Below the pieces are notes generated by a model. It was not told the origin of the DNA and searched no databases. It was given only the letters and a program-made list of their open reading frames with translations. From Brucella oryzae (GTDB taxonomy: Bacteria; Pseudomonadota; Alphaproteobacteria; Rhizobiales; Rhizobiaceae), in the NCBI GenBank assembly GCA_012103035.1, contig JAAVLL010000001.1, positions 369,501-433,500 on the forward strand: 64,000 bases of DNA, given 5' to 3'. A program made the translations under genes and the position numbers. How positions within the stretch are numbered: position 1 is the stretch's first letter; each line of letters begins with the position of its first letter. This document shows positions 1 through 11,864 of the stretch, one piece after another.

Positions 1-1810
1 CAGCGAGCCGGAGCGCATGACCGAAGCACGTGCGCGGGTGATGGAGCTTGCTCGTGATGGGCTTGCCTGGACCCGATCCGGCCTTGCCCATGCGGCGGGT
101 GTCTCCATGACGGTCGTGGACGGGCTGAAGACACAAGGCATTTTTGAAGAAGTCATGCTGCCGCCGCCAGCCGTGGTGGCAAAGCCGGATATCGACTATG
201 CGCGGGCTACGCTTTCTGAAGACCAGCAGGCAGCCGCTGAAATGCTGTCGGAAGCCGTCGAAGCCGATTGTTTTTCGGTTTCGCTGCTCGACGGCGTGAC
301 CGGATCGGGCAAGACCGAGGTCTATTTCGAAGCCGTCGCAAAGGCGATCGAGCAAGGCAGGCAGGTGCTGATTCTCCTGCCTGAAATCGCGCTTACGCAG
401 CAGTTTCTCGACCGGTTCCATGACCGTTTTGGGGCGAAGCCCGCCGAATGGCATTCTGACCTTGCCCCCGCACCCGGGAGCGCGTCTGGCGACAGATTGC
501 CGAGGGTACGGTGCGGGTTGTGGCAGGCGCGCGGTCGGCGCTTTTTCTGCCCTTCAAAGAGCTGGGGCTGATCGTCGTCGATGAAGAACATGATCCGGCT
601 TACAAACAGGAAGATCGTGTTTTCTACAATGCGCGCGACATGGCAGTGGTGCGCGGTCATATCAGCGGTTTCCCGGTGGTCTTGGCTTCGGCCACGCCGT
701 CCATCGAAAGTCAGGTCAATGCGGAGCAGGGGCGCTACAAGCGAATCGCTTTATGGTCGTTATGCGGAAGCGGCTCTGCCCGATTTGAAGACCATCGACA
801 TGCGGCGTTCGCCACCGCCGCCGGGCCGGTTTCTGTCGCCTGCACTGACCGAAGCTGTCGGCAAGACGGTGGAACGCGGCGAGCAGGCGCTTCTGTTCCT
901 CAACCGGCGAGGCTATGCACCCCTTACGCTTTGCCGTGTCTGCGGTCATCGTTTCCAGTGTCCGCAATGTTCGCTGGCTGGTAGAGCATCGTTTTCGCGG
1001 GCAGCTGATGTGCCATCAGTGCGGCTATCATGAACCGGTGCCGGAAGCCTGCCCTGAATGCGGCACGCTTGATCATCTGGTCGCCTGCGGTCCGGGTGTG
1101 GAACGCATCGCAGAAGAAGTGGCGGCAACTTTCAGCGAGGCGCGAATCATAGTTCTTTCGTCGGATATGGCGGGCGGCGTGAAGCGGCTGCGGCTGGAAC
1201 TCGACGCTATCGCAAAGGGCGAGGCGGATATCGTTATCGGCACGCAGCTTGTTGCCAAGGGCACAACTTTCCCAACATGACGTTGGTGGGCGTCGTCGAT
1301 GCCGATCTGGGGCTTGCCAATGGCGATCCGCGCGCCGCTGAGCGTACCTTCCAGCTTCTTAATCAGGTGACGGGACGTGCCGGCCGAACTGGTCGCAAGA
1401 GCCTCGGCCTCATCCAGACCTACCAGCCGGATCATCCGGTGATGCGGGCAATCGTCAGCGGCGATGCGGACGCATTCTATGCCCGTGAAATCGAGGAGCG
1501 TGAGCGAAGCGCTTTGCCGCCTTTCGGGCGGCTTGCTGCGCTGATCATCTCTGCCGACAACCGGCCCGATGCGGAAAATCATGCGCGTGCGCTTCGTCGC
1601 GCGGCGCCTTCATCTTCGGAGATTTCCGTGCTCGGACCTGCCGAAGCTCCCTTGGCGCTCGTAAGGGGAAGACACCGTTTCCGCATTCTGGTGCACGGAA
1701 CGAAACGCGCTGATATTCAAGGATTTATCCGTGCACTTCTGGCGGCGGCACCCAAGGAAAAAGGCTCGATCCGCGTACAGGTGGATATCGATCCGCAAAG
1801 CTTCCTCTAG
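1..1810 (+). CDS. priA: Primosomal protein N' (PriA helicase), 3' part, four frameshifts
   Basis: This is the replication-restart DNA helicase that reloads the replisome at stalled forks. The gene enters from outside the window. In order one sees a Walker A segment ([10 protein letters not shown], near base 295), a DEEH Walker B motif (IVVDEEHD, near 575), the Cys-rich zinc-binding insertion (CRVCG, CPQC, CHQCG and CPECG, bases 930-1065) and the C-terminal helicase part with GRAGRTGR (near 1375). The reading frame changes near 470, 745, 970 and 1270, and the PriA sequence simply continues each time, so I read one gene with sequence errors rather than a pseudogene. The stop codon TAG (1808-1810) lies inside a palindromic repeat. 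The family assignment is secure; the upstream start cannot be seen. Confidence 0.93.
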
Positions 1811-1881
1811 TGTGCGAACCCGAAATTCGTCTCACTCAGGAGTGAGGTTGCGTACGAATTCCGGATTCAAAGCCACACTAG
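1807..1881. repeat. Imperfect 75-bp palindromic repeat overlapping the priA stop codon
   Basis: CTAGTGTG at 1807-1814 is matched by CACACTAG at 1874-1881. Inside it GAACCCGAAATTCGT (1816-1830) pairs with ACGAATTCCGGATTC (1854-1868; 13 of 15 positions), around a smaller hairpin CTCACTC-AG-GAGTGAG (1831-1846). The arms make a long stem and include the priA TAG. It looks like a short dispersed palindromic element. No second copy was recognised in this window. It may also act as a transcript 3' end. Confidence 0.6.
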
Positions 1882-1980
1882 GCCGTACTGCTGTCGCAGC
1901 AGGTGCGAAAAAATAGCTTGCTTCTCTAGTCGCTAGAGGATGCAGACTTAGCCTCCAAGGTTCCATGAGGCTCGAAACCA

Positions 1981-2419
1981 ATGAGAATTAGTCCTGCTCA
2001 TCAAACGCGATCTTCTTCGAATAATGGCCCCGGTTTCTGGCTGGTTGCCCTTGTTGGACTGGTCATCTGGACAGTGCTGATGTGGTTTGCCTACTACGTC
2101 TCGGATGCCGTGATTGTCTGGGTCAGCGGTAATGGACCGGCATTGGCCGAGACCGGCAAAAGCTTGATCGGCAAAGAAGCGACCGCGCTGCTGGATGTGT
2201 TCAAGCTGGACCAGGTTGCAGGTTCAGGGATAGGATTGCTGCATAGTCTGCTCGTTCCAGCACTTTGGATCATATGGGCGATCGGCGCGATAGCCATCCT
2301 TTTCTCCGGTCTCTATTGGCTCGTATCATTGCGATTCGCGGTTCGCCACCGCGCTGACGGCTCGGTTTATACGTCTGAATTTCTTGGCGATTTCGCTGGA
2401 ATTTCAGGTATACACCTGA
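1981..2419 (+). CDS. Hypothetical small membrane protein
   Basis: I do not recognise this protein. From the ATG at 1981 it has a short polar N-terminus, a strong membrane segment (FWLVALVGLVIWTVLMWFA, residues about 19-37), a soluble loop of about 55 residues and a second membrane segment (LLVPALWIIWAIGAIAILFS, residues about 90-109). After about base 2330 the frame is uncertain. Read straight on, it runs into the next gene and gives an artificial 312-residue fusion. A change of frame would end it at 2357 or 2419. Since the following gene has its own start and ribosome-binding site, I prefer a separate protein of about 125-145 residues, with the end approximate. Confidence 0.45.
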
Positions 2420-2446
2420 TTGCCAGTTGCGTTCGGATGGTGCGAT

Positions 2447-2469
2447 CAGTTTTCGTTTGCGCAAAACTG
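2447..2469. promoter_or_regulatory. Inverted repeat upstream of the DUF4345 gene
   Basis: CAGTTTT (2447-2453) and AAAACTG (2463-2469) form a perfect 7-bp inverted repeat with a 9-base spacer, 38 bases before the DUF4345 start. It could be an operator or a weak terminator of the preceding gene. Only the dyad is seen; the role is a guess. Confidence 0.3.
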
Positions 2470-2506
2470 GTTTATAGCCGTTCTGTTCATATTGAGGGCG
2501 ATCGCG

Positions 2507-2919
2507 ATGGAATTCTATCTTCCCACCACCACCGGAGAATGGCTTGCCTGGAGTTCTGCCGTCGTGACGGCGCTTGCCGGTCTTGTCATGCTTTTGCGCC
2601 CGGCATTACCATGAAGCTGCTGCGGCTCCAGCCGATCAACGGTCGCCCAGAAGGTTACGGTTCCATCCGCGCAACGCTGGCGGGGCCTTATCTCGGTGTG
2701 GGACTCGGATGCCTCGTTTTCGCTCAGCCATTCCTTTGGGTCGTGTTGGGTTCCGTTTGGGGATTTGCGTTGTTCGGACGCTTTATTTCGATGATGTCGG
2801 ACGCAGGCGGGCGCAAGGGCGGGCCGACAGGCGGGCGGTTCTATGGCAGTTTCGCAGCACTGGTTGAATTCATGCTTGCAGCCGGTCCACTCCTCTATGC
2901 TTTCGGCTTCGTTTCCTGA
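2507..2919 (+). CDS. DUF4345-family membrane protein, one frameshift
   Basis: This is a small integral membrane protein of unknown function, about 137 residues with four predicted membrane segments. The start is the ATG at 2507, preceded by GAGGG at a normal spacing. The frame changes near 2605 (between LVMLLRPAL and MKLLRLQPINGRPEG). The C-terminal half, with ATLAGPYLGVGLGCLVFAQP, GFALFGRFISMMSD and a final hydrophobic segment, has the Gly-rich layout I associate with DUF4345. No operon partner is obvious; atpH follows after about 290 bp. Family assignment is moderately sure and function is unknown. Confidence 0.6.
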
Positions 2920-3208
2920 CCGGAAATGGCTCGGTCCTGCACGTCAGGCGTGCAGCCCGCGTGATGGAAGGCAGCCTCGTTGTGGCGGATGCGACTTTTT
3001 GACCGCGAAAGGCGGCAAATCTTACACAAAAGTGCCGGATCGCGTGTTGCGAGTCCTGTTCGTCTATGCTAGACGGCAATCACATTTCGGTGTTGACGTG
3101 CTCGCGCGTCAGTGGTTTTCCGAAAACATTCAATAAAATCATCAGCTTGGTGTCCTGAACAAGATTGGGTCCCAAAAGGATGGTTTCAACGTAGAGAGCA
3201 GGTTGTTC
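2920..3208. other. Intergenic leader of the ATP synthase operon
   Basis: This gap of about 290 bp holds no gene I can support. It must contain the promoter of atpHAGDC. TATGCT occurs near 3066 and TTGACG near 3094, but neither has a convincing partner box at 17-bp spacing. No strong hairpin is seen. Confidence 0.4.
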
Positions 3209-5292
<2,084 letters not shown>

Positions 5293-5313
5293 ATTTTGTG
5301 ACGGGATGAACGG

Positions 5314-6192
5314 ATGCCTTCACTAAAGGATCTGAGAAACCGTATCGCCTCGGTCAAGGCGACGCAGAAGATCACCAAGGCGATGCAGATGGTCGCCGCG
5401 GCGAAACTGCGCCGTGCCCAGGAAGCTGCGGAAGCCGCAAGGCCTTATTCGCAGCGCATGGGTGCCGTTCTCGCAAACATCGCGCAGAACGTAACCGGCG
5501 AAGATGCGCCGGCCTTGATGGCTGGTACGGGCAAGGACGACGTGCATCTGCTCGTCGTCTGCACCGCTGAACGTGGCCTTTGCGGCGGTTTCAACAGCCA
5601 GATCGCGCGTCTGGCACGCGATCATGCCCGCAAGCTCCTCGCCGAAGGCAAGACGGTCAAGATCATCACGGTCGGCAAGAAGGGCGCGGATATTCTGCGT
5701 CGCGAATTCGCCAGCCTGCTGGTCGATCATGTCGATCTGCGCGAAGTCAAGCAGCTCGCTTTTGTGCATGCCGACCAGATCGGGCACAAGATCATCAAGC
5801 TGTTCGAAGAAGGCGCGTTCGACGTCTGCACGCTGTTCTACTCCGAATTCAAGTCGGTGATCTCCCAGGTCCCGACCGCACAGCAGCTGATCCCGGCTTC
5901 GGCTGGTGACAGCGAGGGTGCGGAGACCTCAGGCGACGCGATTTACGAATACGAACCTGATCCTGCGGCGATCCTGTCGACGCTGATCCCGCGCAATATC
6001 TCGGTCCAGATTTTCCGTGCTCTTTTGGAAAATGTTGCGGGCGAGATGGGCGCGAAGATGAGCGCGATGGATAATGCGACGCGCAATGCGGGCGACATGA
6101 TCAACAAGTTGTCGATCACGTATAACCGCCAGCGTCAGGCGCAGATCACCAAGGAACTGATCGAAATTATTTCGGGTGCGGAAGCGCTCTAG
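5314..6192 (+). CDS. atpG: ATP synthase F1 subunit gamma
   Basis: This is the central rotary shaft of F1, 292 residues and intact. The N-terminal helix ([20 protein letters not shown]) and the C-terminal helix ending in [16 protein letters not shown] form the coiled coil that rotates inside the alpha3beta3 ring. [16 protein letters not shown] near residue 86 is the conserved gamma motif. It follows atpA by 21 bp and precedes atpD by an unusually long gap of 127 bp containing a hairpin repeat. One of the few genes in this operon that reads cleanly. Confidence 0.98.
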   Translation: MPSLKDLRNRIASVKATQKITKAMQMVAAAKLRRAQEAAEAARPYSQRMGAVLANIAQNVTGEDAPALMAGTGKDDVHLLVVCTAERGLCGGFNSQIARLARDHARKLLAEGKTVKIITVGKKGADILRREFASLLVDHVDLREVKQLAFVHADQIGHKIIKLFEEGAFDVCTLFYSEFKSVISQVPTAQQLIPASAGDSEGAETSGDAIYEYEPDPAAILSTLIPRNISVQIFRALLENVAGEMGAKMSAMDNATRNAGDMINKLSITYNRQRQAQITKELIEIISGAEAL

Positions 6193-6300
6193 AGCATTTT
6201 GCAGCCAGATGGAAACATCTGGCGTCGCATAAATGCGGCGAAATAGAATTTGGTTTACCGCATGATTTTCCGAAAGGTCTGCAACTTTTCGGGATCATGC
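6190..6300. repeat. Mosaic palindromic repeat between atpG and atpD
   Basis: The gap between two essential operon genes is filled by repeat sequence. GCATGAT (6260-6266) pairs with ATCATGC (6294-6300), enclosing CCGAAAG paired with CTTTTCGG. The first part (AGAGCATTTTG, then CAGATG-gaaa-CATCTG at 6207-6220) is a second hairpin. Related cores occur at 7923-7960, 19560-19592 and 54382-54424. In the 54-kb copy the inner bases GTCTGCAACTTTTCGGGA are identical. Confidence 0.75.
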
Positions 6301-6319
6301 CAACGGAAGGTAAGGATCG

Positions 6320-7863
<1,544 letters not shown>

Positions 7864-7877
7864 TGAATTGAATTTCC

Positions 7878-7960
7878 CGGTGGGCCGAAAGGCCCGCCGT
7901 GAAAGCCAATCATTTTGTTTAAGCATGTTCTGAAAACCGCTTTAGCTTTCGGGATCGTGC
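7878..7960. repeat. Two hairpins between atpD and atpC, one related to the atpG-atpD repeat
   Basis: The first hairpin is GGTGGGCC-gaaa-GGCCCGCC (about 7880-7899), a stable stem with a GNRA-type loop. The second, 7923-7960, runs GCATGTTCTGAAAACC to AGCTTTCGGGATCGTGC and is a diverged copy of the palindrome at 6260-6300. Together with that repeat it brackets the atpD cistron. Confidence 0.65.
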
Positions 7961-7981
7961 TTTTGAATTCAAGTGAGAACC

Positions 7982-8386
7982 ATGGCTCGCTTTCCAATTC
8001 GAACTCGTGTCGCCTGAACGGCTCCTGCTTTCCGCGCAGGTGACGGAAGTCGTCATTCCGGGTAGCGAAGGCTATCTGACGGCTCTCGCCGGTCATTCGC
8101 CGCTGATGACGACGATCATGCCGGGTGTCGTTTCGGTGAAGCTTGCCGACGGCAAGTCCGACTCTTATGTGGTCTTCGGCGGTTTTGCTGATATCACCCC
8201 GCAGGGCTGCACCGTTCTGGCCGAATCGGCGACCCATGTGGACGATATCGATCCGGCAGATATTCAGCGCCGCATCGAACATGCCCGTAAGGCTCTGGAC
8301 GACGCTTCGTCGAACGAACATCGCACCAAGGCAGAAATCTTCCTGCATCGCTGATGACGCTTCAGGGAACGATCATGCCTGCCTGA
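7982..8386 (+). CDS. atpC: ATP synthase F1 subunit epsilon, two frameshifts
   Basis: This is the inhibitory and coupling subunit at the foot of the central stalk, about 135 residues. The start ATG is at 7982 (MA, then FQFELVSPERLLLSAQVTEV after a frame change near 7990). The beta-sandwich signature VVIPGSEGYLTALAGHSPLM and the C-terminal helices (DIQRRIEHARKALDDASSNE) are clear. In the uncorrected frame a stop falls at 8354. In the next frame the sequence continues LMTLQGTIMPA to TGA at 8384-8386, which matches the usual alphaproteobacterial C-terminus, so I place the true end there. Last gene of the operon, followed by a terminator. Confidence 0.9.
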
Positions 8387-8412
8387 TCGGCAGTGCTCTA
8401 TTGTTTTATGAG

Positions 8413-8440
8413 AAAAGTGGGCTTTGCCCGCTTTTTCTTT
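8413..8440 (+). terminator. Rho-independent terminator of the ATP synthase operon
   Basis: AAGTGGGC-ttt-GCCCGCTT is followed by TTTCTTTT, 27 bases after the corrected atpC stop. Strong stem plus T tract. Confidence 0.8.
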
Positions 8441-8481
8441 TCAGCCCCTTATAGCGCTGAATTTGTTCGCATATCTGTCAT

Positions 8482-8656
8482 CCAGGCGCTGGAGCATTTC
8501 GTGTTTTGATTGAAACAGCGGAGATGCTCTATCCCTTTGTTTTTGAGCATGTCTTTATTCCAAAGCCTGTTCCTGCTTTCGGGGACATGCTCTAAAATCG
8601 GTCCAGTGGACTGATTTCCCCGCCCAGGCGCTGCCCATTTTGCTGGAAATGCTCCA
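8482..8656. repeat. Composite palindromic intergenic repeat (RIME-like)
   Basis: GGAGCATTTC (8491-8500) is matched by GAAATGCTCC (8646-8655). The interior carries a two-palindrome unit (GAGATGCTCTATCCCTTTG, then TTCCTGCTTTCGGGGACATG) that aligns with 39320-39423. The decamer CCAGGCGCTG occurs at 8482 and again near 8626. The layout resembles the Rhizobium intergenic mosaic elements; the name is by resemblance only. Confidence 0.7.
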
Positions 8657-8732
8657 AATCCCATCACGCTTGCGTGAGTTCAGGAAGTTCGCTTGAAAAT
8701 AGTTCGTCGGCGATTTATCCAAATCCACAATC

Positions 8733-8746
8733 ATTAGTTTACTAAT
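8733..8746. promoter_or_regulatory. Probable MarR autoregulatory operator
   Basis: ATTAGT-TT-ACTAAT is a perfect inverted repeat 16 bases before the marR start, next to the AT-rich TATATAAGG region. MarR proteins typically repress their own promoter through such dyads. Location and symmetry are seen; binding is inferred. Confidence 0.5.
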
Positions 8747-8762
8747 ATATAAGGCGGTTGGC

Positions 8763-9200
8763 ATGGATACGGCAGATCTGAGAGCTGAAATGATTGATGC
8801 CATGGCAAAGGTTAATCGCAAACTTCGCACTGTCTTCGACGCACGTGTGAAAGAACGTGGCCTGACACTGGCTCGGGCACGCACCTTGCTTGCCCTGATC
8901 GAACAGGAAGGCCTCTACCAAAAGGAACTGGCGGAGGCACTGGAAATTGAGAATGCGACCATGGTGCGCTTGCTCGACGGTCTGGAGCGCCAGTCGTTTA
9001 TTGAACGGCAGACAGTTCAGGGTGATCGCCGCGCCAAGCGTGTGGTGATGACGGCGGAAGGAAAGATTCTGGCTGAGCAGGTTGTGAAACTTGCTGGTGA
9101 CGTTCGGGAGGATCTTCTTGAAGGCGTAAGCGATGAAGAGTTGAGCATTGCGCTCAATGTGCTCCGTAAAATGTCGGATTCGATGAACAAGACCCATTGA
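8763..9200 (+). CDS. MarR-family transcriptional regulator
   Basis: This is a 145-residue winged-helix regulator, intact. The recognition region is KELAEALEIENATMVRLLDG (residues about 58-77) and the wing contains RQTVQGDRRAKRVVMTAEG, both standard MarR features. MarR dimers respond to small phenolic ligands or oxidants and usually repress efflux or detoxification genes. Here no neighbouring target gene is evident on the same strand, so the regulon cannot be named. It starts at ATG 8763 after AAGGCGG. A dyad just upstream suggests autoregulation. Confidence 0.9.
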   Translation: MDTADLRAEMIDAMAKVNRKLRTVFDARVKERGLTLARARTLLALIEQEGLYQKELAEALEIENATMVRLLDGLERQSFIERQTVQGDRRAKRVVMTAEGKILAEQVVKLAGDVREDLLEGVSDEELSIALNVLRKMSDSMNKTH

Positions 9201-9227
9201 GCGGGCATCATTTCCAGCAATGCAATA

Positions 9228-9258
9228 AAGCCGGAGTTCACGCTTCGGCTTTTGTTTT
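9228..9258 (+). terminator. Terminator after marR
   Basis: AAGCCGGAG and CTTCGGCTT form the stem (one mismatch) around a TTCACG loop, followed by TTTGTTTT. Confidence 0.75.
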
Positions 9259-9382
9259 AGCAATCGCATTTTCGTGAAACGGTGACTCGAAATCAGACAT
9301 ATCATGCCATTTTTCGGTCGCAACCAAGCGGTCAACTGGCGCCGTCATCAATCTTGAAGCAATCCTGGCGGGAGTGCGACTG

Positions 9383-9598
9383 ATGCAGTATTTACCTCAA
9401 GCGGCTGTCGGTTTATGCGCTATTCTATCCATAATTTCGGTCCAGGCGAAGGATATGGAGGGCGGGATATGTCATGTCTATGTACGGGCTTTGAATGGCA
9501 TCAACACCGATGACGGGCTGGTTTTCGATACCGGTCCCGCGACGGTCGCGGGTATCAGGACCGGTGAGCGAAAGCGGAGATCGGTGCGGGCAGGCTGA
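9383..9598 (+). CDS. Possible small secreted protein
   Basis: I do not recognise it. From ATG 9383 there is a plausible signal peptide (MQYLPQAAVGLCAILSIISV, then QAKD) and about 50 further residues with one Cys. It ends at 9598. A frame change near 9560 would lengthen it by a few residues towards the end of the convergent GntR gene. No clear ribosome-binding site is seen. The only support is the signal-like N-terminus in an otherwise empty gap, so it may be spurious. Confidence 0.3.
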   Translation: MQYLPQAAVGLCAILSIISVQAKDMEGGICHVYVRALNGINTDDGLVFDTGPATVAGIRTGERKRRSVRAG

Positions 9599-9622
9599 AA
9601 GTTTTTCGGCGCACGGCGGATA

Positions 9623-10317
9623 TCACGGAGCAAGGGTGCGCAGATAAGCCATCAGTTCGCTGGCCGTATCGCTGGCCTTGTCCGGATTGCGCGAAATGAT
9701 CGCCTCGATCAGCGTCGCATGCGCATTGGCCGAGCCGGATATTCCCGTCGATGGACGCAGGCGGAACCAGAAGCGGCGGCTATGGGTTTGCAAGGGGCTG
9801 CAATACGCGCGGCGTAGGGATTGCTTGCTGCCGCACCCAGAACAATGTCGAATGCCTTGTCCGCATCGAGAAACAGCGAGACGTCTTCGGTGGGGATAGC
9901 CTGCCGCATGGCTGCAGCGGCTGCTTCAAGGCGTTCATAGTCGCGCGAACTGCCGAAACGTGCCGCATCGCGCGCCAGGACGCGCTCGACACCCTCACGG
10001 GCGTCCAGCACCTTGATGAAATCCTTCGGGTCGATGGCTGCAATGGCGATGCCCGAACGCGGACGTACTTCCACGAGACCTTCCCAGGCAAGCCTCTGGA
10101 TCGCCTCGCGCATCGGTGTACGGCCCATGCCGGTCAGTTCGATCAACGTGCGCTCATTGACAACCGTTCCCGGCTCCAGTTCCAGTGTGACGATCGAGCG
10201 TTCCAGAATACGATAGGTCTGCTCGGCCAGGCTTTCGCTGCCCCAGCTGTCCATGGTCGCCAGCGGCATGTTTGCCGGGTTCCGCGTCAGCCTGTCTCGA
10301 ACGTTCGTGTCTTCCAT
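9623..10317 (-). CDS. GntR-family (FCD-type) regulator, probable hydroxyproline operon repressor, one frameshift
   Basis: This is a DNA-binding regulator of about 231 residues. The N-terminal winged helix (LAEQTYRILERSIVTLELEP, then TLIELTGMGRTPMREAIQRL) is typical GntR, and the all-helical C-terminal domain (REGVERVLARDAARFGSSRD) fits the FCD class that binds metal and small carboxylates. The frame changes near 9790; the other frame then ends with ASELMAYLRTLAP and a stop at 9623. It is divergent from the FAD dehydrogenase and hydroxyproline epimerase genes, with a shared 280-bp region holding a promoter and dyad. It is therefore the likely local repressor, with hydroxyproline or a catabolite as inducer (inference). 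Confidence 0.85.
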
Positions 10318-10345
10318 GCCTGTCCATGCCCTGTAGTTACGACGA

Positions 10346-10374
10346 TTGACATAGTTTAATCCTATAGATATATC
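10346..10374 (+). promoter_or_regulatory. Sigma-70 type promoter for the hydroxyproline genes
   Basis: TTGACA (10346-10351), a 17-base spacer and TATATC (10369-10374) make a near-consensus housekeeping promoter pointing at the dehydrogenase gene. The implied leader is about 215 bases. Confidence 0.65.
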
Positions 10375-10385
10375 TCTGATATATC
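10367..10385. promoter_or_regulatory. Probable GntR operator overlapping the -10 box
   Basis: GATATATC-TCT-GATATATC: two copies of a self-palindromic octamer, the first covering the -10 hexamer. Such a site would block RNA polymerase when bound. The divergent GntR protein is the natural candidate. Confidence 0.55.
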
Positions 10386-10597
10386 AATATGAGGTGATTT
10401 CGTTTGCTGACCGCTAACTTTGTCTTTGTGGCTTTTCACGCGATGGCAAAGTTTCAGCACAGAGTCATTCCGAAAAATTGATGGACAGAACCGGGTAACC
10501 GGCATTGAAACAGTCTAGAATGTATATGCTCGAAGCATCGAAATGTCCGGCTTTTGACAAGACGATGGCAAGATAAATCCGGAGGGAGCCGCGCAAG

Positions 10598-11859
10598 ATG
10601 AAATCCGATCCGCAGGGTCAGCAGGATATTCTCATTATCGGCGGCGGTATTGTCGGTGTTGCAACGGCAGCCTTGCTTGCCGAGGCTGGGCGTCAGGTTC
10701 TGGTCGTCGATAGAAGCGGTATTTGTGAGGAAACCAGTTCGGGCAATGCGGCGGCGCTGGCATTTTCCGATATTCTTCCGCTGGCCTCCAAGGGCGTCAT
10801 GCGCAAGGTGCCGGGCTGGCTGATGGACCCGCTTGGTCCGTTTACGATCCGTCCTTCTTATTTTCCAAAGATGGTGCCGTGGCTTTACCGGTTCTGGCGC
10901 GCAAGCAGCGCGGACGCATTGGCGAAAACCGCGATAGCACAGGCCGATATCATGCGCCTTGCAGGCAGCGAGATGATGGCGCTGATCGACCGCGCGGGCT
11001 TGCGTGACCGTCTGCGCGAGAACGGCAATCTGGAGCTTTATGAAAGCGAGGCCGAGCTTGCCGCCTCGCAGCCCGGTTGGGACGTTCGCGAACAGGCGGG
11101 CATTGCCTATGAGCACGTGCGCGGCAACCGGCTTGCCGAATTGCAGCCGGGGCTGAGCCCGCGTTTTGTTGCCGGAACTTTCGTTCCCGGCTGGAAGAAT
11201 GTGAGTGATCCCAAGCTGTTCGGCAAGGCGATCTGGGCCTATGCCGAAAGCAAGGGCGCACGTTTCCTTCAGGCCCGGGTCACGAATGCAAGGCCGGGCA
11301 ATGGCGGAGCGAGCGTTCGTCTCGAGGACGGGACTGAAATCAGCGCCGCGCATCTTGTGTTGATGGCAGGCGCATGGTCGCGCGATCTCGCCAAGGGTTT
11401 TGGCGATGTGGTGCCGCTCGACACGGAGCGCGGCTACAATACGACATTGCCGGTCGGCGGTTTCGACGTGAAGCGGCAGCTGACATTCCCGGGCCACGGT
11501 TTCGTGGTGACGCCCATGGAAACGGGACTGCGTGTCGGTGGTGCGGTGGAATTTGGCGGACTGGACCTGCCGCCCAATTTTGCGCGATCCGAAGCCATGT
11601 TGAAGAAAGCGTCCATGTTCCTGCCGGGCTGCGCACCGAGGGCGGGCGGCAATGGATGGGCTACCGGCCATCCATGCCGGATTCCGTGCCGGTCATTGGC
11701 CGGGCTTCGGCGGGCGGCAATATTTACTACGGCTTCGGCCATGGCCATCTTGGCCTCACGCAATCGGCTGCGACCGGACAGCTCATCCGCGATCTCATCA
11801 CCGGTTCTGCGCCTGCAATCGACATTGAACCTTTCAAGCCACAACGTTTTCGGAACTGA
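10598..11859 (+). CDS. FAD-dependent D-amino-acid dehydrogenase (probable D-hydroxyproline dehydrogenase), one frameshift
   Basis: This is a DAO/DadA-family flavoenzyme of about 420 residues. The dinucleotide fold is at the N-terminus (ILIIGGGIVGVATAALLAEA, then an acidic-end strand VLVVDRS). The C-terminal domain has the FAD contact IYYGFGHGHLGLTQSAATG. The frame changes near 11627, between KKASMFLPG and LRTEGGRQWMGYRPSMPDSV. The partner gene 5 bp downstream is a hydroxyproline epimerase, so the likely reaction is oxidation of cis-4-hydroxy-D-proline to the pyrroline carboxylate (known pathway; specificity inferred from context). Start ATG 10598 follows GGAGGG. Confidence 0.88.
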
Positions 11860-11864
11860 CCATC

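Noticed and set aside
1981..2919. A 312-residue single membrane protein
   Set aside because: The middle third is unlike either end, and the second half has its own start (2507) with a ribosome-binding site and continues as DUF4345 in a second frame.
10454..11671. A 405-residue open frame antisense to the FAD dehydrogenase
   Set aside because: It is opposite a clear flavoenzyme; composition is rich in Arg, His and Gln, with no recognisable domain.
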